From JBGTHB01 sp041746415 (lineage in GTDB: Bacteria > Pseudomonadota > Gammaproteobacteria > Coxiellales > Coxiellaceae), in contig JBGTHB010000062.1 of assembly GCA_041746415.1 (NCBI GenBank), positions 1 to 30,938 of the forward strand: 30,938 nt of DNA, read 5' to 3'. Positions within the stretch are counted from its first letter, which is position 1, and the number at the start of each line of letters is the position of its first letter. Below are positions 7,950 through 17,700 of the stretch, piece by piece. The position numbers and the translations under genes were made by a program. Below the pieces are notes generated by a model. It did no database searches and was not told where the DNA came from. It worked only from the letters and a program-made list of their open reading frames with translations.

Positions 7950-10900
7950 ATGTTAAAAACACCTCAATTTACTGACCAAGATCACGAAATCATTTGGGAT
8001 AATTTACCCGGTAGCAGTCTCGCCTTCGCTATCCACGAACTCGCTTCACAGCAAAAAAAACCGTGGCTGGTGATCACACCCGATATATTAACAGCAGAAC
8101 AACTGATACGTGAGTTGCGTTTTTTAAGCGAACAGCATTACGCTGTTACTCGTTTACCCGATTGGGAAACACTGCCGTTCGATCATTTTTCACCGCATGA
8201 AGATATTATTTCCGATCGTTTGCGCACCTTGTATCAATTACCACAAATGGCTAATGGTGTTATCGTGGCAGCCATTACCACGCTAATGCATCGCTTGTTA
8301 CCACAAACATTTTTACAACAACACACGTTAATGCTTAAAACCGGCCAATCATTGCAGTTTGAGCAGTATAAACGCAACCTGGTTGATAACGGTTATCGGC
8401 ATAGCGCGCAAGTATTATCGCACGGTGAATTTGCTTATCGTGGTGCAATTTTAGATATTTTCCCCATGGGCTTAAATCATCCCCTGCGCATTGAGTTGTT
8501 TGATAACGAAATTGAAAGCATTCGCCACTTTGATATCGAAACCCAACGCTCAACAGAAAAAATCGACCGCATCGAATTACTGCCTGCGCGTGAATACCCA
8601 TTAGATGAAAACGGTATCACGCATTTTCGTCAGCATTGGCGCGAGCAGTTTAGTGGTAACCCACTCAATGCGCCGCTGTATCAACAAATCAGTAATGGCA
8701 TACCTGCCAATGGCAGTGAATATTATTTAGCGTTGTTTTTTGATAAGCTAGCCACAATTTTCGATTACTTACCCACAAACACAGCACTTATATTTGCCGA
8801 TGATCCCAAAGACAATGCAGCACAATTTAGCGCCGAAGCCAAAGAACGGTATCAACAACTCAGTGGCGACATCCAACGCCCTATTCTGCCGCCAGCACAA
8901 ATTTATTTATCATTAACGGATTTTTTTACTCACGCCAAAACATTTTCACAAGTTAAGTTATTTACAAAAAAAGTAGCGCGTACACAACAACAAGCGGACA
9001 TCAGTCTGCTACCAGATATTAAAATTGCTGCTCAAAGCGGTGCGCGTTTTAATAAACTGAAAACATTTATTGCTGAGCACCCTTATAAAATTATTTTGTG
9101 TGCTGAATCCAACGGCCGTCGCGAAACTTTACTTGATTTGCTTCATGCAGAGGAACTTTTTCCCGCGCAACATGACACATTCACCGCAGCACTTAATGCT
9201 GAACAACCTCTTAATATTGTGGTTGCACCATTTGATAAAGGCTTTATTGCGCATCACGCCAACATCACTTTAATTTGTGAAGGTGATTTACTTGGCGAAC
9301 GCGTACAACAACGACGATTACGCAGCTCAACTGCAGCTATTGATCCTGATGCCATAATTCGTAACCTCAATGAACTCACCGTCGGCGCAGCAATAGTGCA
9401 TTTGCAACACGGTATTGGTCGCTATTTAGGTTTGGAAACGATAACCACCAGCGATATGGTTGCTGATTACATTAGTTTAGGCTACGCCGATAAAGCAAAA
9501 ATTTATGTGCCGGTTAGCTCGCTAAATTTAATTTCACGCTATACCGGTGTCGACAGCGAGCATGCGCCGATTAGTAAATTGGGCAGCAAAAAATGGGATC
9601 GTGAAAAACACAAGGCCTTTGAAAAAATTCGTGATACCGCAGTGGAACTGCTCGAACTGTATGCTCAACGTGAAGCAACCGCTGGTTTTGCATTCAGTAA
9701 ACCGAATGTCGATTATTTTCAATTTGCGCAAAGTTTTGCATTTGAAACCACACCCGATCAGCAACGTGCGATTGATGACGTATTTCAAGACATGCAACGC
9801 CAGCGCTGCATGGATAGATTAGTCTGTGGCGATGTTGGATTTGGCAAAACAGAAGTCGCCATGCGCGCGGCATTTCTTGCTGTTCAAAATAATAAACAAG
9901 TTGCAATGTTAGTGCCCACCACGTTGCTCGCCACGCAACATGGCCAAACTTTTAAAGATCGCTTTGCTGATTTTCCGGTAAAAATCGCCGTAATGTCGCG
10001 CGGTAACAGCGCTAAAGAAGCCGCAGAAATTCGTCAACAACTGGCTAATGGCAAGATTGATATCATCATTGGGACACATGGATTATTAGGCGACAGCATT
10101 CAATTTAAAAATCTAGGGTTATTGATTGTGGATGAGGAACACCGTTTCGGCGTCCATCAAAAAGATCGCATTAAAAAACTCAGCGTTAATACCGATGCGC
10201 TAACCTTAACTGCCACACCTATTCCACGTACGTTAAGTTTTGCTCTCGCTGGTACGCGTGATCTTTCTATTATTAGCACGCCGCCACCAAAACGACGTTC
10301 AATTAAAACGTTTATTCATGAAAGCAGTAACAGTTTAATTCGTGAAGCCTTATTACGTGAAATTTTACGTGGCGGCCAAGTATATTTTTTGCATAACAAA
10401 GTGGAAACTATCCAAACCACAGCACATAAACTCCGTGAAATGTTGCCTGAAGCACGCGTGATCGTAGGTCATGGTCAAATGAATGAGCGTGAACTGGAAC
10501 GCGTCATGAGTGATTTCTATCATCAAAAATATAATGTATTAGTGGCTACCACTATAATTGAATCGGGCATTGACGTGCCAACTGCCAACACCATAATTAT
10601 TGATCGAGCAGATAAATTCGGTTTAGCACAACTGCATCAATTGCGCGGTCGAGTGGGTCGTTCACATCACCAAGCTTATGCTTATTTGCTCACGCCACCG
10701 TGGAAAGTTATTACTTCAGATGCCAAAAAAAGACTTGAAGCCTTCGAGCAATTAGGTGATTTGGGTATTGGTTTTAGTTTAGCGACACATGATCTAGAGA
10801 TACGCGGCGCCGGTGAACTGCTGGGGGACGAACAAAGTGGTCATATGCAAACAATTGGTTTTTCACTTTATATGGAATTACTAAGTGAAGCGGTAAAATC

Positions 10901-11381
10901 ATTAAAACTAGGCAAAACACCGCAATTAGAAGCAGCTGAACAAATGGATATTGAAATTAAACTGGGCGTTTCTTCATTGTTTCCTGAAACCTACATCAAT
11001 GATATTGCATTACGTTTAACTCTTTATAAGCGCTTGGCCAGCTGTGAAAACGATCATGAAATACAACAATTCAAAAGTGAATTGATCGATCGTTTTGGCT
11101 TACTACCAGAGCCGGCGCAACATTTATTTAGCATCGCAAAAATAAAATGTCGCGCCAAAAAAATCGGACTGCGAAAAATTGAATTAACTAAAGATTTTGG
11201 CTATTTGCATTTCACTAAAAACCCCAATATGGACCCGATAAACTTGATTAAACTCATTCAGTCGCAACCCAATATCTATAAACTACAAGGCCCGGAAGTG
11301 TTACGCGTTATCAACAAAAACCAAACGGCTGATGAGAAATTTAATTTTCTCAACAAACTTCTAAATAAACTCACTGCGTAA
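7950..11381 (+). CDS. mfd: Transcription-repair coupling factor Mfd
   Basis: A 1143-residue DNA translocase (E. coli Mfd has 1148) that removes RNA polymerase stalled at lesions and recruits UvrA. The N-terminal UvrB-like module spans about 1-350, the RNA-polymerase-interacting region about 470-550, and the RecG-like translocase follows. Walker A GDVGFGKTE is at 627-635 and the DEEH box at 728-731. Further helicase motifs include LTATPIPRTL, TTIIESGIDVP and QLRGRVGRS. The C-terminal TRCF domain runs to the end (GAGELLGDEQSGHM onward). It starts with ATG one base after mnmA. The gene appears intact. Confidence 0.97.
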   Translation: MLKTPQFTDQDHEIIWDNLPGSSLAFAIHELASQQKKPWLVITPDILTAEQLIRELRFLSEQHYAVTRLPDWETLPFDHFSPHEDIISDRLRTLYQLPQMANGVIVAAITTLMHRLLPQTFLQQHTLMLKTGQSLQFEQYKRNLVDNGYRHSAQVLSHGEFAYRGAILDIFPMGLNHPLRIELFDNEIESIRHFDIETQRSTEKIDRIELLPAREYPLDENGITHFRQHWREQFSGNPLNAPLYQQISNGIPANGSEYYLALFFDKLATIFDYLPTNTALIFADDPKDNAAQFSAEAKERYQQLSGDIQRPILPPAQIYLSLTDFFTHAKTFSQVKLFTKKVARTQQQADISLLPDIKIAAQSGARFNKLKTFIAEHPYKIILCAESNGRRETLLDLLHAEELFPAQHDTFTAALNAEQPLNIVVAPFDKGFIAHHANITLICEGDLLGERVQQRRLRSSTAAIDPDAIIRNLNELTVGAAIVHLQHGIGRYLGLETITTSDMVADYISLGYADKAKIYVPVSSLNLISRYTGVDSEHAPISKLGSKKWDREKHKAFEKIRDTAVELLELYAQREATAGFAFSKPNVDYFQFAQSFAFETTPDQQRAIDDVFQDMQRQRCMDRLVCGDVGFGKTEVAMRAAFLAVQNNKQVAMLVPTTLLATQHGQTFKDRFADFPVKIAVMSRGNSAKEAAEIRQQLANGKIDIIIGTHGLLGDSIQFKNLGLLIVDEEHRFGVHQKDRIKKLSVNTDALTLTATPIPRTLSFALAGTRDLSIISTPPPKRRSIKTFIHESSNSLIREALLREILRGGQVYFLHNKVETIQTTAHKLREMLPEARVIVGHGQMNERELERVMSDFYHQKYNVLVATTIIESGIDVPTANTIIIDRADKFGLAQLHQLRGRVGRSHHQAYAYLLTPPWKVITSDAKKRLEAFEQLGDLGIGFSLATHDLEIRGAGELLGDEQSGHMQTIGFSLYMELLSEAVKSLKLGKTPQLEAAEQMDIEIKLGVSSLFPETYINDIALRLTLYKRLASCENDHEIQQFKSELIDRFGLLPEPAQHLFSIAKIKCRAKKIGLRKIELTKDFGYLHFTKNPNMDPINLIKLIQSQPNIYKLQGPEVLRVINKNQTADEKFNFLNKLLNKLTA

Positions 11382-11394
11382 GCACACGTGAAAG

Positions 11395-11487
11395 GTGAGT
11401 CATGGCGAGCGAGGTACGAGCGTCGCCATCCATATGCCGATGTTTTTAGCAGCACTCATACATGGATCACGACGCTCGATGACTCAC
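11395..11487. repeat. Fold-back (MITE/REP-like) intergenic element, copy A
   Basis: Left arm GTGAGTCAT-GG-CGAGCG (11395-11411) is the reverse complement, apart from two unpaired bases, of CGCTCG-ATGACTCAC (11473-11487). Inside is a smaller palindrome, ATGGCGA...TCGCCAT. Dispersed intergenic repeats of this general look (GCGAGCGAGGTACGAGCG type) occur in many proteobacterial genomes. It lies directly after mfd and could act as terminator or mRNA stabiliser. No transposase gene is near. Confidence 0.75.
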
Positions 11488-11616
11488 TCGTGATGACAGA
11501 AAAAGAATTGCACACGCACGTATCGTCAGAAAAAAATCTTGTCATGGCGAGCGAGGTACGAGCGTCGCCATCCATATGCCGATGTTTTTTAGTAGCACCT
11601 ATACATAGATTGTTAC
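11400..11616. repeat. Tandem-spaced direct repeat pair in the mfd/T6SS gap
   Basis: About 48 bases starting TCATGGCGAGCGAGG at 11400 recur almost perfectly at 11542, and similarity fades through the next 30 bases (AGCAGCAC...ATACATGGAT versus AGTAGCAC...ATACATAGAT). The second unit has lost its matching right arm. Together with copy A these repeats occupy most of the 358-base interval 11382-11739. The remainder (about 11640-11739) is AT-rich and holds no convincing gene, and I see no strong promoter there. Confidence 0.8.
11460..11505. repeat. Dispersed repeat unit (ATGGATCAC...CTCGTGATGACA), copy 1
   Basis: ACATGGATCACGACGC, a short spacer, then CTCGTGATGACA and an A-rich tail. The same arrangement recurs at 29853-29900 and, more diverged, at 25951-25986. 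TCACGA and TCGTGA within it can pair. It overlaps the right arm of the larger fold-back element. Confidence 0.7.
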
Positions 11617-11739
11617 GCGTGTTGTACGCACTCTCAATTCTAAATAAATTTATTCAAAACAAAACCACGATTTATTCTGCTTAAATTACAAACAAATCCC
11701 TGTATTGTCACTAAAAAAAATAATCTGCAAAATCACGCC

Positions 11740-12258
11740 ATGCAAAAAATCTTGTTTACGATTGATGAAGTTAAGCATGACGAAAAATTCACGCATACCG
11801 TGAATAGTTTTATTTTATGCGCTGGGGAAAAATCAATGCAGCTATGGTCGGATAATAAAGCCATGACACTTAATAATGGTGACACCATTCGCTATCAGCA
11901 ATATTTTCTTACTGTGCACATTATTAATGAACGCAATCAAGCAGTGACGCAACAAAAACTAAATTGGCTAAGTCCACTGCAAACCGATTTAAATCACCAA
12001 ACTCGACAATTAAGCCATCCCTTTTCTCATACAGCGACAGATCCATTCGATCCCCTTGCCTTTTTAGCGCCAGCAACTCAAGCGCCGGATATTTTCTCGC
12101 CGGCAATTTCGCTTGCACATGAGCCTGTGTCTTATCGTGCACCGGAGGCCATACAAAAAGCCACCGAATACGCTAACAAACCTAAGCTGCTTGAGCGTAT
12201 CAAACAAACCAGTAAAAAAATTTGGCGAACCACCAAGCCCGGAGTAAATCAATGGTGA
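11740..12258 (+). CDS. FHA-like protein at the head of the T6SS operon (degenerate TagH/Fha candidate)
   Basis: A 172-residue protein not clearly recognisable by sequence alone. Residues about 20-65 end in MTLNNGDTIRYQQYFLTVHI, which resembles the last strands of an FHA domain (L..GD.I..g.y.l.V). The linker DPFDPLAFL resembles the linkers seen in T6SS FHA proteins. The usual FHA phosphopeptide residues (GR...S..H...N) are not visible, and the long C-terminal TagH domain is absent. The C terminus is basic (KLLERIKQTSKKIWRTTK). Its position directly before tssJ-tssK-tssL-tssM matches where fha genes sit in Pseudomonas-type T6SS loci. No Shine-Dalgarno is evident. It overlaps tssJ by seven bases. 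Confidence 0.5.
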   Translation: MQKILFTIDEVKHDEKFTHTVNSFILCAGEKSMQLWSDNKAMTLNNGDTIRYQQYFLTVHIINERNQAVTQQKLNWLSPLQTDLNHQTRQLSHPFSHTATDPFDPLAFLAPATQAPDIFSPAISLAHEPVSYRAPEAIQKATEYANKPKLLERIKQTSKKIWRTTKPGVNQW

Positions 12259-12701
12259 AATTATGGCAGACACTGCTGCTGACATTATTGCTATGTGCAT
12301 GTTCGCACGGTGCAAGACAAGCGAATTTAGCCGTAACCACAGCGCACTATCTTAATCCTGATGTGTCTGGTCGGCCTGCACCGATAGTAGTATCAATTTA
12401 TCAACTTAAATTTGCCAATCGTTTTAGTCAAACAGATTACCAACAATTAAATGATAACGCCGCCAACCTTCTAGGCGATAATTTAATTGACCGACAAGAT
12501 ATTGAAATTAGACCAGGCGAACACCGCACGGTTCATATTGATCTTGCCCAAGACACAGAATTTATCGGTTTAGTCGCTCATTATCGTAATATTAATGCAG
12601 CAAAATGGCGTGCGGTTATAAGCGCCCCGCCCAAAACAAGCGCTCTTAATTTAAATATCGAGCTTGAAGCGCAAGCGCTAAGCGTTGAACGAGTACGATA
12701 A
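12252..12701 (+). CDS. tssJ: T6SS outer-membrane lipoprotein TssJ
   Basis: A 149-residue lipoprotein that anchors the T6SS membrane complex in the outer membrane by binding TssM. The start is the ATG at 12252, with GGAG seven bases before it. This gives a clean lipoprotein signal (KLWQTLLLTLLLCAC, lipidated Cys at residue 17). Earlier in-frame starts would bury the signal. The mature part carries the TssJ pattern: NPDVSGRPAPIVVSIYQLK, then a NLLGDNLIDRQDIEIRPGEHR region, then FIGLVAHYRNINAAKWRAVI. The position between the FHA-like gene and tssK is typical. Confidence 0.9.
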   Translation: MVKLWQTLLLTLLLCACSHGARQANLAVTTAHYLNPDVSGRPAPIVVSIYQLKFANRFSQTDYQQLNDNAANLLGDNLIDRQDIEIRPGEHRTVHIDLAQDTEFIGLVAHYRNINAAKWRAVISAPPKTSALNLNIELEAQALSVERVR

Positions 12702-12748
12702 TAACGATAAAAATAATGTGTAAATTTAAAAAAGTTGCGGAACTATAA

Positions 12749-14050
12749 ATGCAAAGTAATCGAGTCAACTGGGCTGAAGGGTTGTTTCTAAAACCTCAAC
12801 ACTTTCAACAACAAGAACGCTACTTTGAATATTCCATTACACAAAAATATCACCAACTCGGTGATCATTTGTGGGGAATCAAGACGCTGTCTTTTAATCA
12901 AGAACTATTGCAACAAGGTAAATTGGCTTTAGACTCAGCAAGCGGCTTTTTTGCCGATGGAACGGGCTTTAATTTTCCAAATTGCGATTGCAGCCCAGAT
13001 GCCATCACCATCCCAAATAATACTAAAAACCAAATAGTTTACCTTGCTTTGCCGGTAATCAAACATAATGAATACCATCAACGCTACTCCCACGCCCACC
13101 TCAACCTACTCGATCAATCCACCAACGATTTTGATTGTGATGATATAGAAATAGCAAAAATTAAACCCATACTAAAACTTTCAAGCCACGAGCTAGACAA
13201 TTATCTGGTTATTCCACTAGCTAAAATTACAGAATGTCGCACTGATAACAGCATTCAACTTGATTCAAATTTTATTCCAACAGCCATTCAAACTCAGGCC
13301 TTTGCAAAGTTAGCCCAAATGGCAGTTGAAATATTGGAGTTGCTCAATCATCGCTCGCATGCTTTATCGCAACGCCTAACCGACGTAGAACAGTCAGCTA
13401 CTGCTGAAATCACTGACTTCATGCTGCTGCAATTAGTGAATCGCTATGAAGCAGTATTTTTCGATTTAACGAATACTGCTGTTTTACACCCGCGGCAATT
13501 GTATCAAGCGTTAATACAATTGCTCAGTGAGCTAAGCACATTTACAAATGACAAACGTCGCGTCGCAAACATGTGTGTTTATAATCATCAAGATCTTGCC
13601 ACCACTTTTATGCCCTTAATGCACCAGCTACGTCATGAACTCAGTACTGTATTGGTTCAATCTGCCGTAGCAATAACACTTGAACCACGCGGTGCTGGCA
13701 TCTTTGTCGGCATTATAAATGAAAAAAGTTTACTAGATGATTGTCACTTTATATTAGCAATTAGCGCAGATATACCTAGCGAAACATTACGTAAAACATT
13801 GCCATCGCAAATAAAAATCGCCCCTGTTGAACAACTGCACAATTTAGTAATGCGTTCTTTACCTGGTATTGAAATTGAAAATTTAGCTATTGCACCCAGA
13901 CAAATTCCCTATCACAGCAATTTTTTATATTTTCAAATTAATAAACAACACTCACTATGGCAATCGTTGCCACAATCTGCCGCATTGGCTTTACATTTAA
14001 CGGGATTGTTACCTGGATTGAAACTGGAATTATGGGCAGTACGAGGATGA
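12749..14050 (+). CDS. tssK: T6SS baseplate subunit TssK
   Basis: A 433-residue cytoplasmic protein linking the baseplate to TssL/TssM in the inner membrane. The N terminus NRVNWAEGLFLKPQHFQQQ is the hallmark of the family. The length matches the usual 430-450. The shoulder, neck and C-terminal head domains cannot be separated by eye, but similarity to the family persists to the end (FFLYFQINKQ-like segment near residue 390). A 47-base gap separates it from tssJ. Its stop overlaps the tssL start (ATGA). Confidence 0.93.
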   Translation: MQSNRVNWAEGLFLKPQHFQQQERYFEYSITQKYHQLGDHLWGIKTLSFNQELLQQGKLALDSASGFFADGTGFNFPNCDCSPDAITIPNNTKNQIVYLALPVIKHNEYHQRYSHAHLNLLDQSTNDFDCDDIEIAKIKPILKLSSHELDNYLVIPLAKITECRTDNSIQLDSNFIPTAIQTQAFAKLAQMAVEILELLNHRSHALSQRLTDVEQSATAEITDFMLLQLVNRYEAVFFDLTNTAVLHPRQLYQALIQLLSELSTFTNDKRRVANMCVYNHQDLATTFMPLMHQLRHELSTVLVQSAVAITLEPRGAGIFVGIINEKSLLDDCHFILAISADIPSETLRKTLPSQIKIAPVEQLHNLVMRSLPGIEIENLAIAPRQIPYHSNFLYFQINKQHSLWQSLPQSAALALHLTGLLPGLKLELWAVRG

Positions 14051-14787
14051 AGCATCAACACCACAATCCCTATCTGGCATGCACCCAAACGGTTATCACC
14101 TTATTATTGCAAGTTAAGCATCAAGCTCAGCAACCCGATTATCAAAAATTGCACGCTCAATTTATTAATGAGATCCAGCAAGTAGAAATTTATTTGCGCC
14201 AACAAGGAGTGAGCGAACGTCAGGCATTGTCTACCCGCTACTGCTTATGTGCAGTTACTGATGAGGCCATATTATCGACTAATTGGGGCGTACAATGCGG
14301 CTGGTCACAACAAACCTTATTGAGCTTGTTCCATCAAGAAACCTGGGGCGGTGAGCGCTTTTATTTAATCTTAGAAAATGCACTGAAAAACATGCGCGAT
14401 AACCTTGATTTTATCGAATTACTGTATGTTTTATTAAGCCTGGGCTTTGAAGGTAAATTTTATAATAAAGAAGCCGTTGTCCGCGAACAAATTCGTAACC
14501 GCTTATTCTACGCCATACGCCATGCCCGCGGTAAAGTGACCAGACAACTTTCAACACACGCTTATGATCCCGAACCATTTATGTTGCATCACCAAAACCG
14601 TCGCTCACTCAAAAAATTTGCTTACGTTTGTTTATCTCTATTTTTACTCATCAATCTCAGTTATAACTTGAGGTTAAATCACGTTGCCGATCCACTAACC
14701 CAACAATTAGCGCAATTAGCCCAAATTTCACCAGTAACCGTTTTTAGCCAATTTACCGACATTAAACGTACAAGGCCAAACTCATGA
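14047..14787 (+). CDS. tssL: T6SS inner-membrane protein TssL (DotU/IcmH family)
   Basis: A 246-residue protein with a cytoplasmic DotU domain and one C-terminal helix at about residues 190-208 (FAYVCLSLFLLINLSYNL). It binds TssM and TssK in the membrane complex. DotU features include a NPYLACTQTVITLLLQVK start, the CAVTDEAIL region, and FHQETWGGERFYLILE. The start at 14047 is set by the ATGA overlap with tssK and by the family N terminus; the open frame further upstream is tssK coding sequence. No peptidoglycan-binding (OmpA-like) extension is present. Some T6SSs supply that function separately. Confidence 0.93.
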   Translation: MKHQHHNPYLACTQTVITLLLQVKHQAQQPDYQKLHAQFINEIQQVEIYLRQQGVSERQALSTRYCLCAVTDEAILSTNWGVQCGWSQQTLLSLFHQETWGGERFYLILENALKNMRDNLDFIELLYVLLSLGFEGKFYNKEAVVREQIRNRLFYAIRHARGKVTRQLSTHAYDPEPFMLHHQNRRSLKKFAYVCLSLFLLINLSYNLRLNHVADPLTQQLAQLAQISPVTVFSQFTDIKRTRPNS

Positions 14788-17700
14788 GACGTTACTGGGA
14801 TATCATTAAGCAGTTTTGCACTCATGTCGTCAGCATGATTAAACAATCCACTAAAAAAATATGGACAATTAGCCAACGCTACTACACCAAACAGAAATTA
14901 TTTGTTAGCGAAAAACGTCAATTTACTTCACTTCACAAACAACCCTGGTATTTTGTTTTAGGTGAATCACAGTCTGGACGTAGCCAATTAATCGCCCACA
15001 GCGGTTTTCACAGTGAAGCAAATCATTTGTTGAGTAAAGCTTGTGAATTTTACAAAGCGCTTTTTCCTCGTTTAAGTTGGGATTTTAATGCCAATACCTG
15101 CTTTATCACTAACAAAGACGAAACTTTTTTTGAAGATGAAGCCAACATCAAACCTTGGTTAAAAACCCTGGCGAGGCACCGCCGCCAACAACCATTAAAC
15201 GGCGTTATTATGACGATTGATATCAATGAGTGGTTGTATCAAGATAAATCTCAACAGCAGCGATTAATTCAACGTTACGCTAAATTGTTGATTCGTTTAA
15301 GTCAGCAATTAAAAGAACAAATACCGGTTTATTTGGTCTGGACTAAAATGGACAGACTAATTGGTTTTAATGAATTTTTCCATGAACTGTCTCGCGAAGA
15401 GCTGGAGCAAATTTGGGGTCTCACTTTTCCAATTACAAAAATTACTGATCTCACGTTGCTACGACAGTTTCTACATCAAGAATACCCTAAGTTAGTGCAA
15501 CGATTACAAGAACGTGTTATTCATCTATTAGACAGTGAAAAATCAGCCGCGGCTCGCGAATTAATTTATGCTTTCCCGCAACAAATTCAATTATTAGCGC
15601 AACCCATTGCTGATTTTATCCACCAGCTGATTAGCGCGCTGCCGCAGTTTAATTTGATTCATTTACGGGGATTTTATTTTACTAGCGCCTCCCAAACGGG
15701 CCAACAGCATAATTTGCTATTGCACAGCATTGCCAATGAATTTTCACTGGTGCCGATTGCACCGACTGTTTCAACGCTCAATCAAGAATGTTATTTTATT
15801 CGCAATTTATTCGAACAACTCATTTATCCTGAAAGCAGAATAATGGGATTCAGCCATCAAACTCGTAAACGCAAGCAGTACACTTATCAAAGCGCGTGGC
15901 TAGTTATTCCGCTATTATTAATATACGGTATTTGGCAAACAGCAATCAGCTACCACTATGAAATCCATTACTTAACTGCTCTTAAATCAAAGATTGCCTA
16001 CTATAAGCACTTACGCAATAATTTGGATTTTCACAATCCCGATATCACCACTACGTTACCGCTGCTACAGCAAGCACATCGTATATTGAACCCAATTCAT
16101 CATTATGCGCATTTTGGCATGAATTTATTGTTTAATTCACATCAATTACGCACTCAAGCAAACAATTTAATGCAAAGAACATTGGCCAGTTTTTTTGTGC
16201 CTCGTATCGCCTTAACACTAGAAAATCAATTACACCATAATAAGATGAACATTAATTTTCGCTATGCGACATTAAAAGGCTATTTGGTTTTTAACCCACA
16301 AAACCAAGCACCTACCAATAATCTAATTGCACCAATGAAAATTTATTGGGCGCAACACTTTAAAGGCAAACCGAATACGTTGTTAGCGCTTAATTATTAC
16401 CTCAATCAAGCGGTACTGTTTCCTCAAACCGCCTTACCGATTGATCACGATCTGGTTAGTCAAAATCGCGATCTGTTACAGCAAGTGATTCCGTCTCAAC
16501 GAGCCTATGTATTATTGCAATTTGAAAGCCGCGCTAGTGCACTCAACGATATTAATTTTGCGCAATTGACTGGCAGCGCTATTGACAGTGTTTTTGTCAA
16601 CAGCACCACATTACCAAAAATTCCTGCGTTTTATACCCTAGCTGGTTTCCAACATATCTTTTCATATCAACTGAACAATATTGCTAATGAAGTAGCCAAC
16701 GATAATCACGAAATTGGCTTAAGCAGCGTAACCTATGGTTCACCTTCTGCAACAGATATTAAAGATCAAGTTAAAACACAATATAGCCAAGATTACCTAA
16801 ATCAATGGGACAACGCGCTTAAGGCGCTTGACGTCAAGTCTTTTGACACTTATGACAATGCGGAAAAAATCTTAACGCTGTTAGGCAGCAATCAATCGCC
16901 TTTATTTCATGTGTTGAACATTGTTAAGCGTAATACCACAACCATTGACGATGACAGCATCCAAGTGAAGCAACATTTTTACGCCTTGAATCATTTTTAC
17001 GACCATTCTCAAGCTGAAAAATTGAGCGCTAGTTTCACTGCCATCAAAACCTATTTGCAAACTATCCAAAATCAAAATGATCCTAATAAAGCTGCCTTTG
17101 ATGCTGCTAAACAGTATTTTATGGGCGCCAAAAATCCAATTTATCAATTACAGCAATTAGCCAAAGATGCACCTGCTCCAGCTAAACGTTGGCTAGAAAC
17201 CATTGCCGATAACACGCTGGCATTAATTTTCGCGCACGCGCGCGATTATATTAATGCGCAATGGCAAAAGGACATCATTCTTCCATACGGCAACGAGGTG
17301 ATGGGGCACTATCCTATTAACATTCACGCTGTAGCGCAGCTCGATCTTAATACCTTCCAAACACTTTTTGCACCAAAAGGTAAATTGGATCAATTTTTTG
17401 TGCAGTTCATCCAACCCTTTGTCAATTCAGACGGGCCAAATTGGCAATATTACCAACGTGAAAATGGTTCTATTGAATTATCTACTGCTACGCTGGTTTT
17501 ATTTGAGCGCGCTAAACGCATTCAAAACGATTTCTTTAATAACACATCAGGCACGCCAAGTCTGGAATTAACAATTGAGCCACGCTTGCTTGATACTAAT
17601 TTAATGCGCTTTAATTTAGCTATTGGTAATCAAAATTTAGCGTACGCTCACGGTCCGCGCCAAAGCCTTGCCCTACATTGGCCACTGGGTATATTGAATC

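Noticed and set aside
9534..9906. Several overlapping frames within mfd on both strands
   Set aside because: They fall across the conserved Mfd core and show no independent domain or start signals.
11388..11684. 98-codon open frame after mfd
   Set aside because: It is made of the two direct-repeat copies, as its peptide repeats the same run (MASEVRASPS-type), and it has no independent coding signal.
11640..11739. Promoter for the T6SS operon
   Set aside because: Only weak TATTGT and TAATCT candidates without acceptable -35 boxes are visible, so no promoter is called.
13957..14046. N-terminal extension of TssL
   Set aside because: It lies inside tssK in another frame; the family start MKHQHHNPYLAC at 14047 with an ATGA overlap is better.
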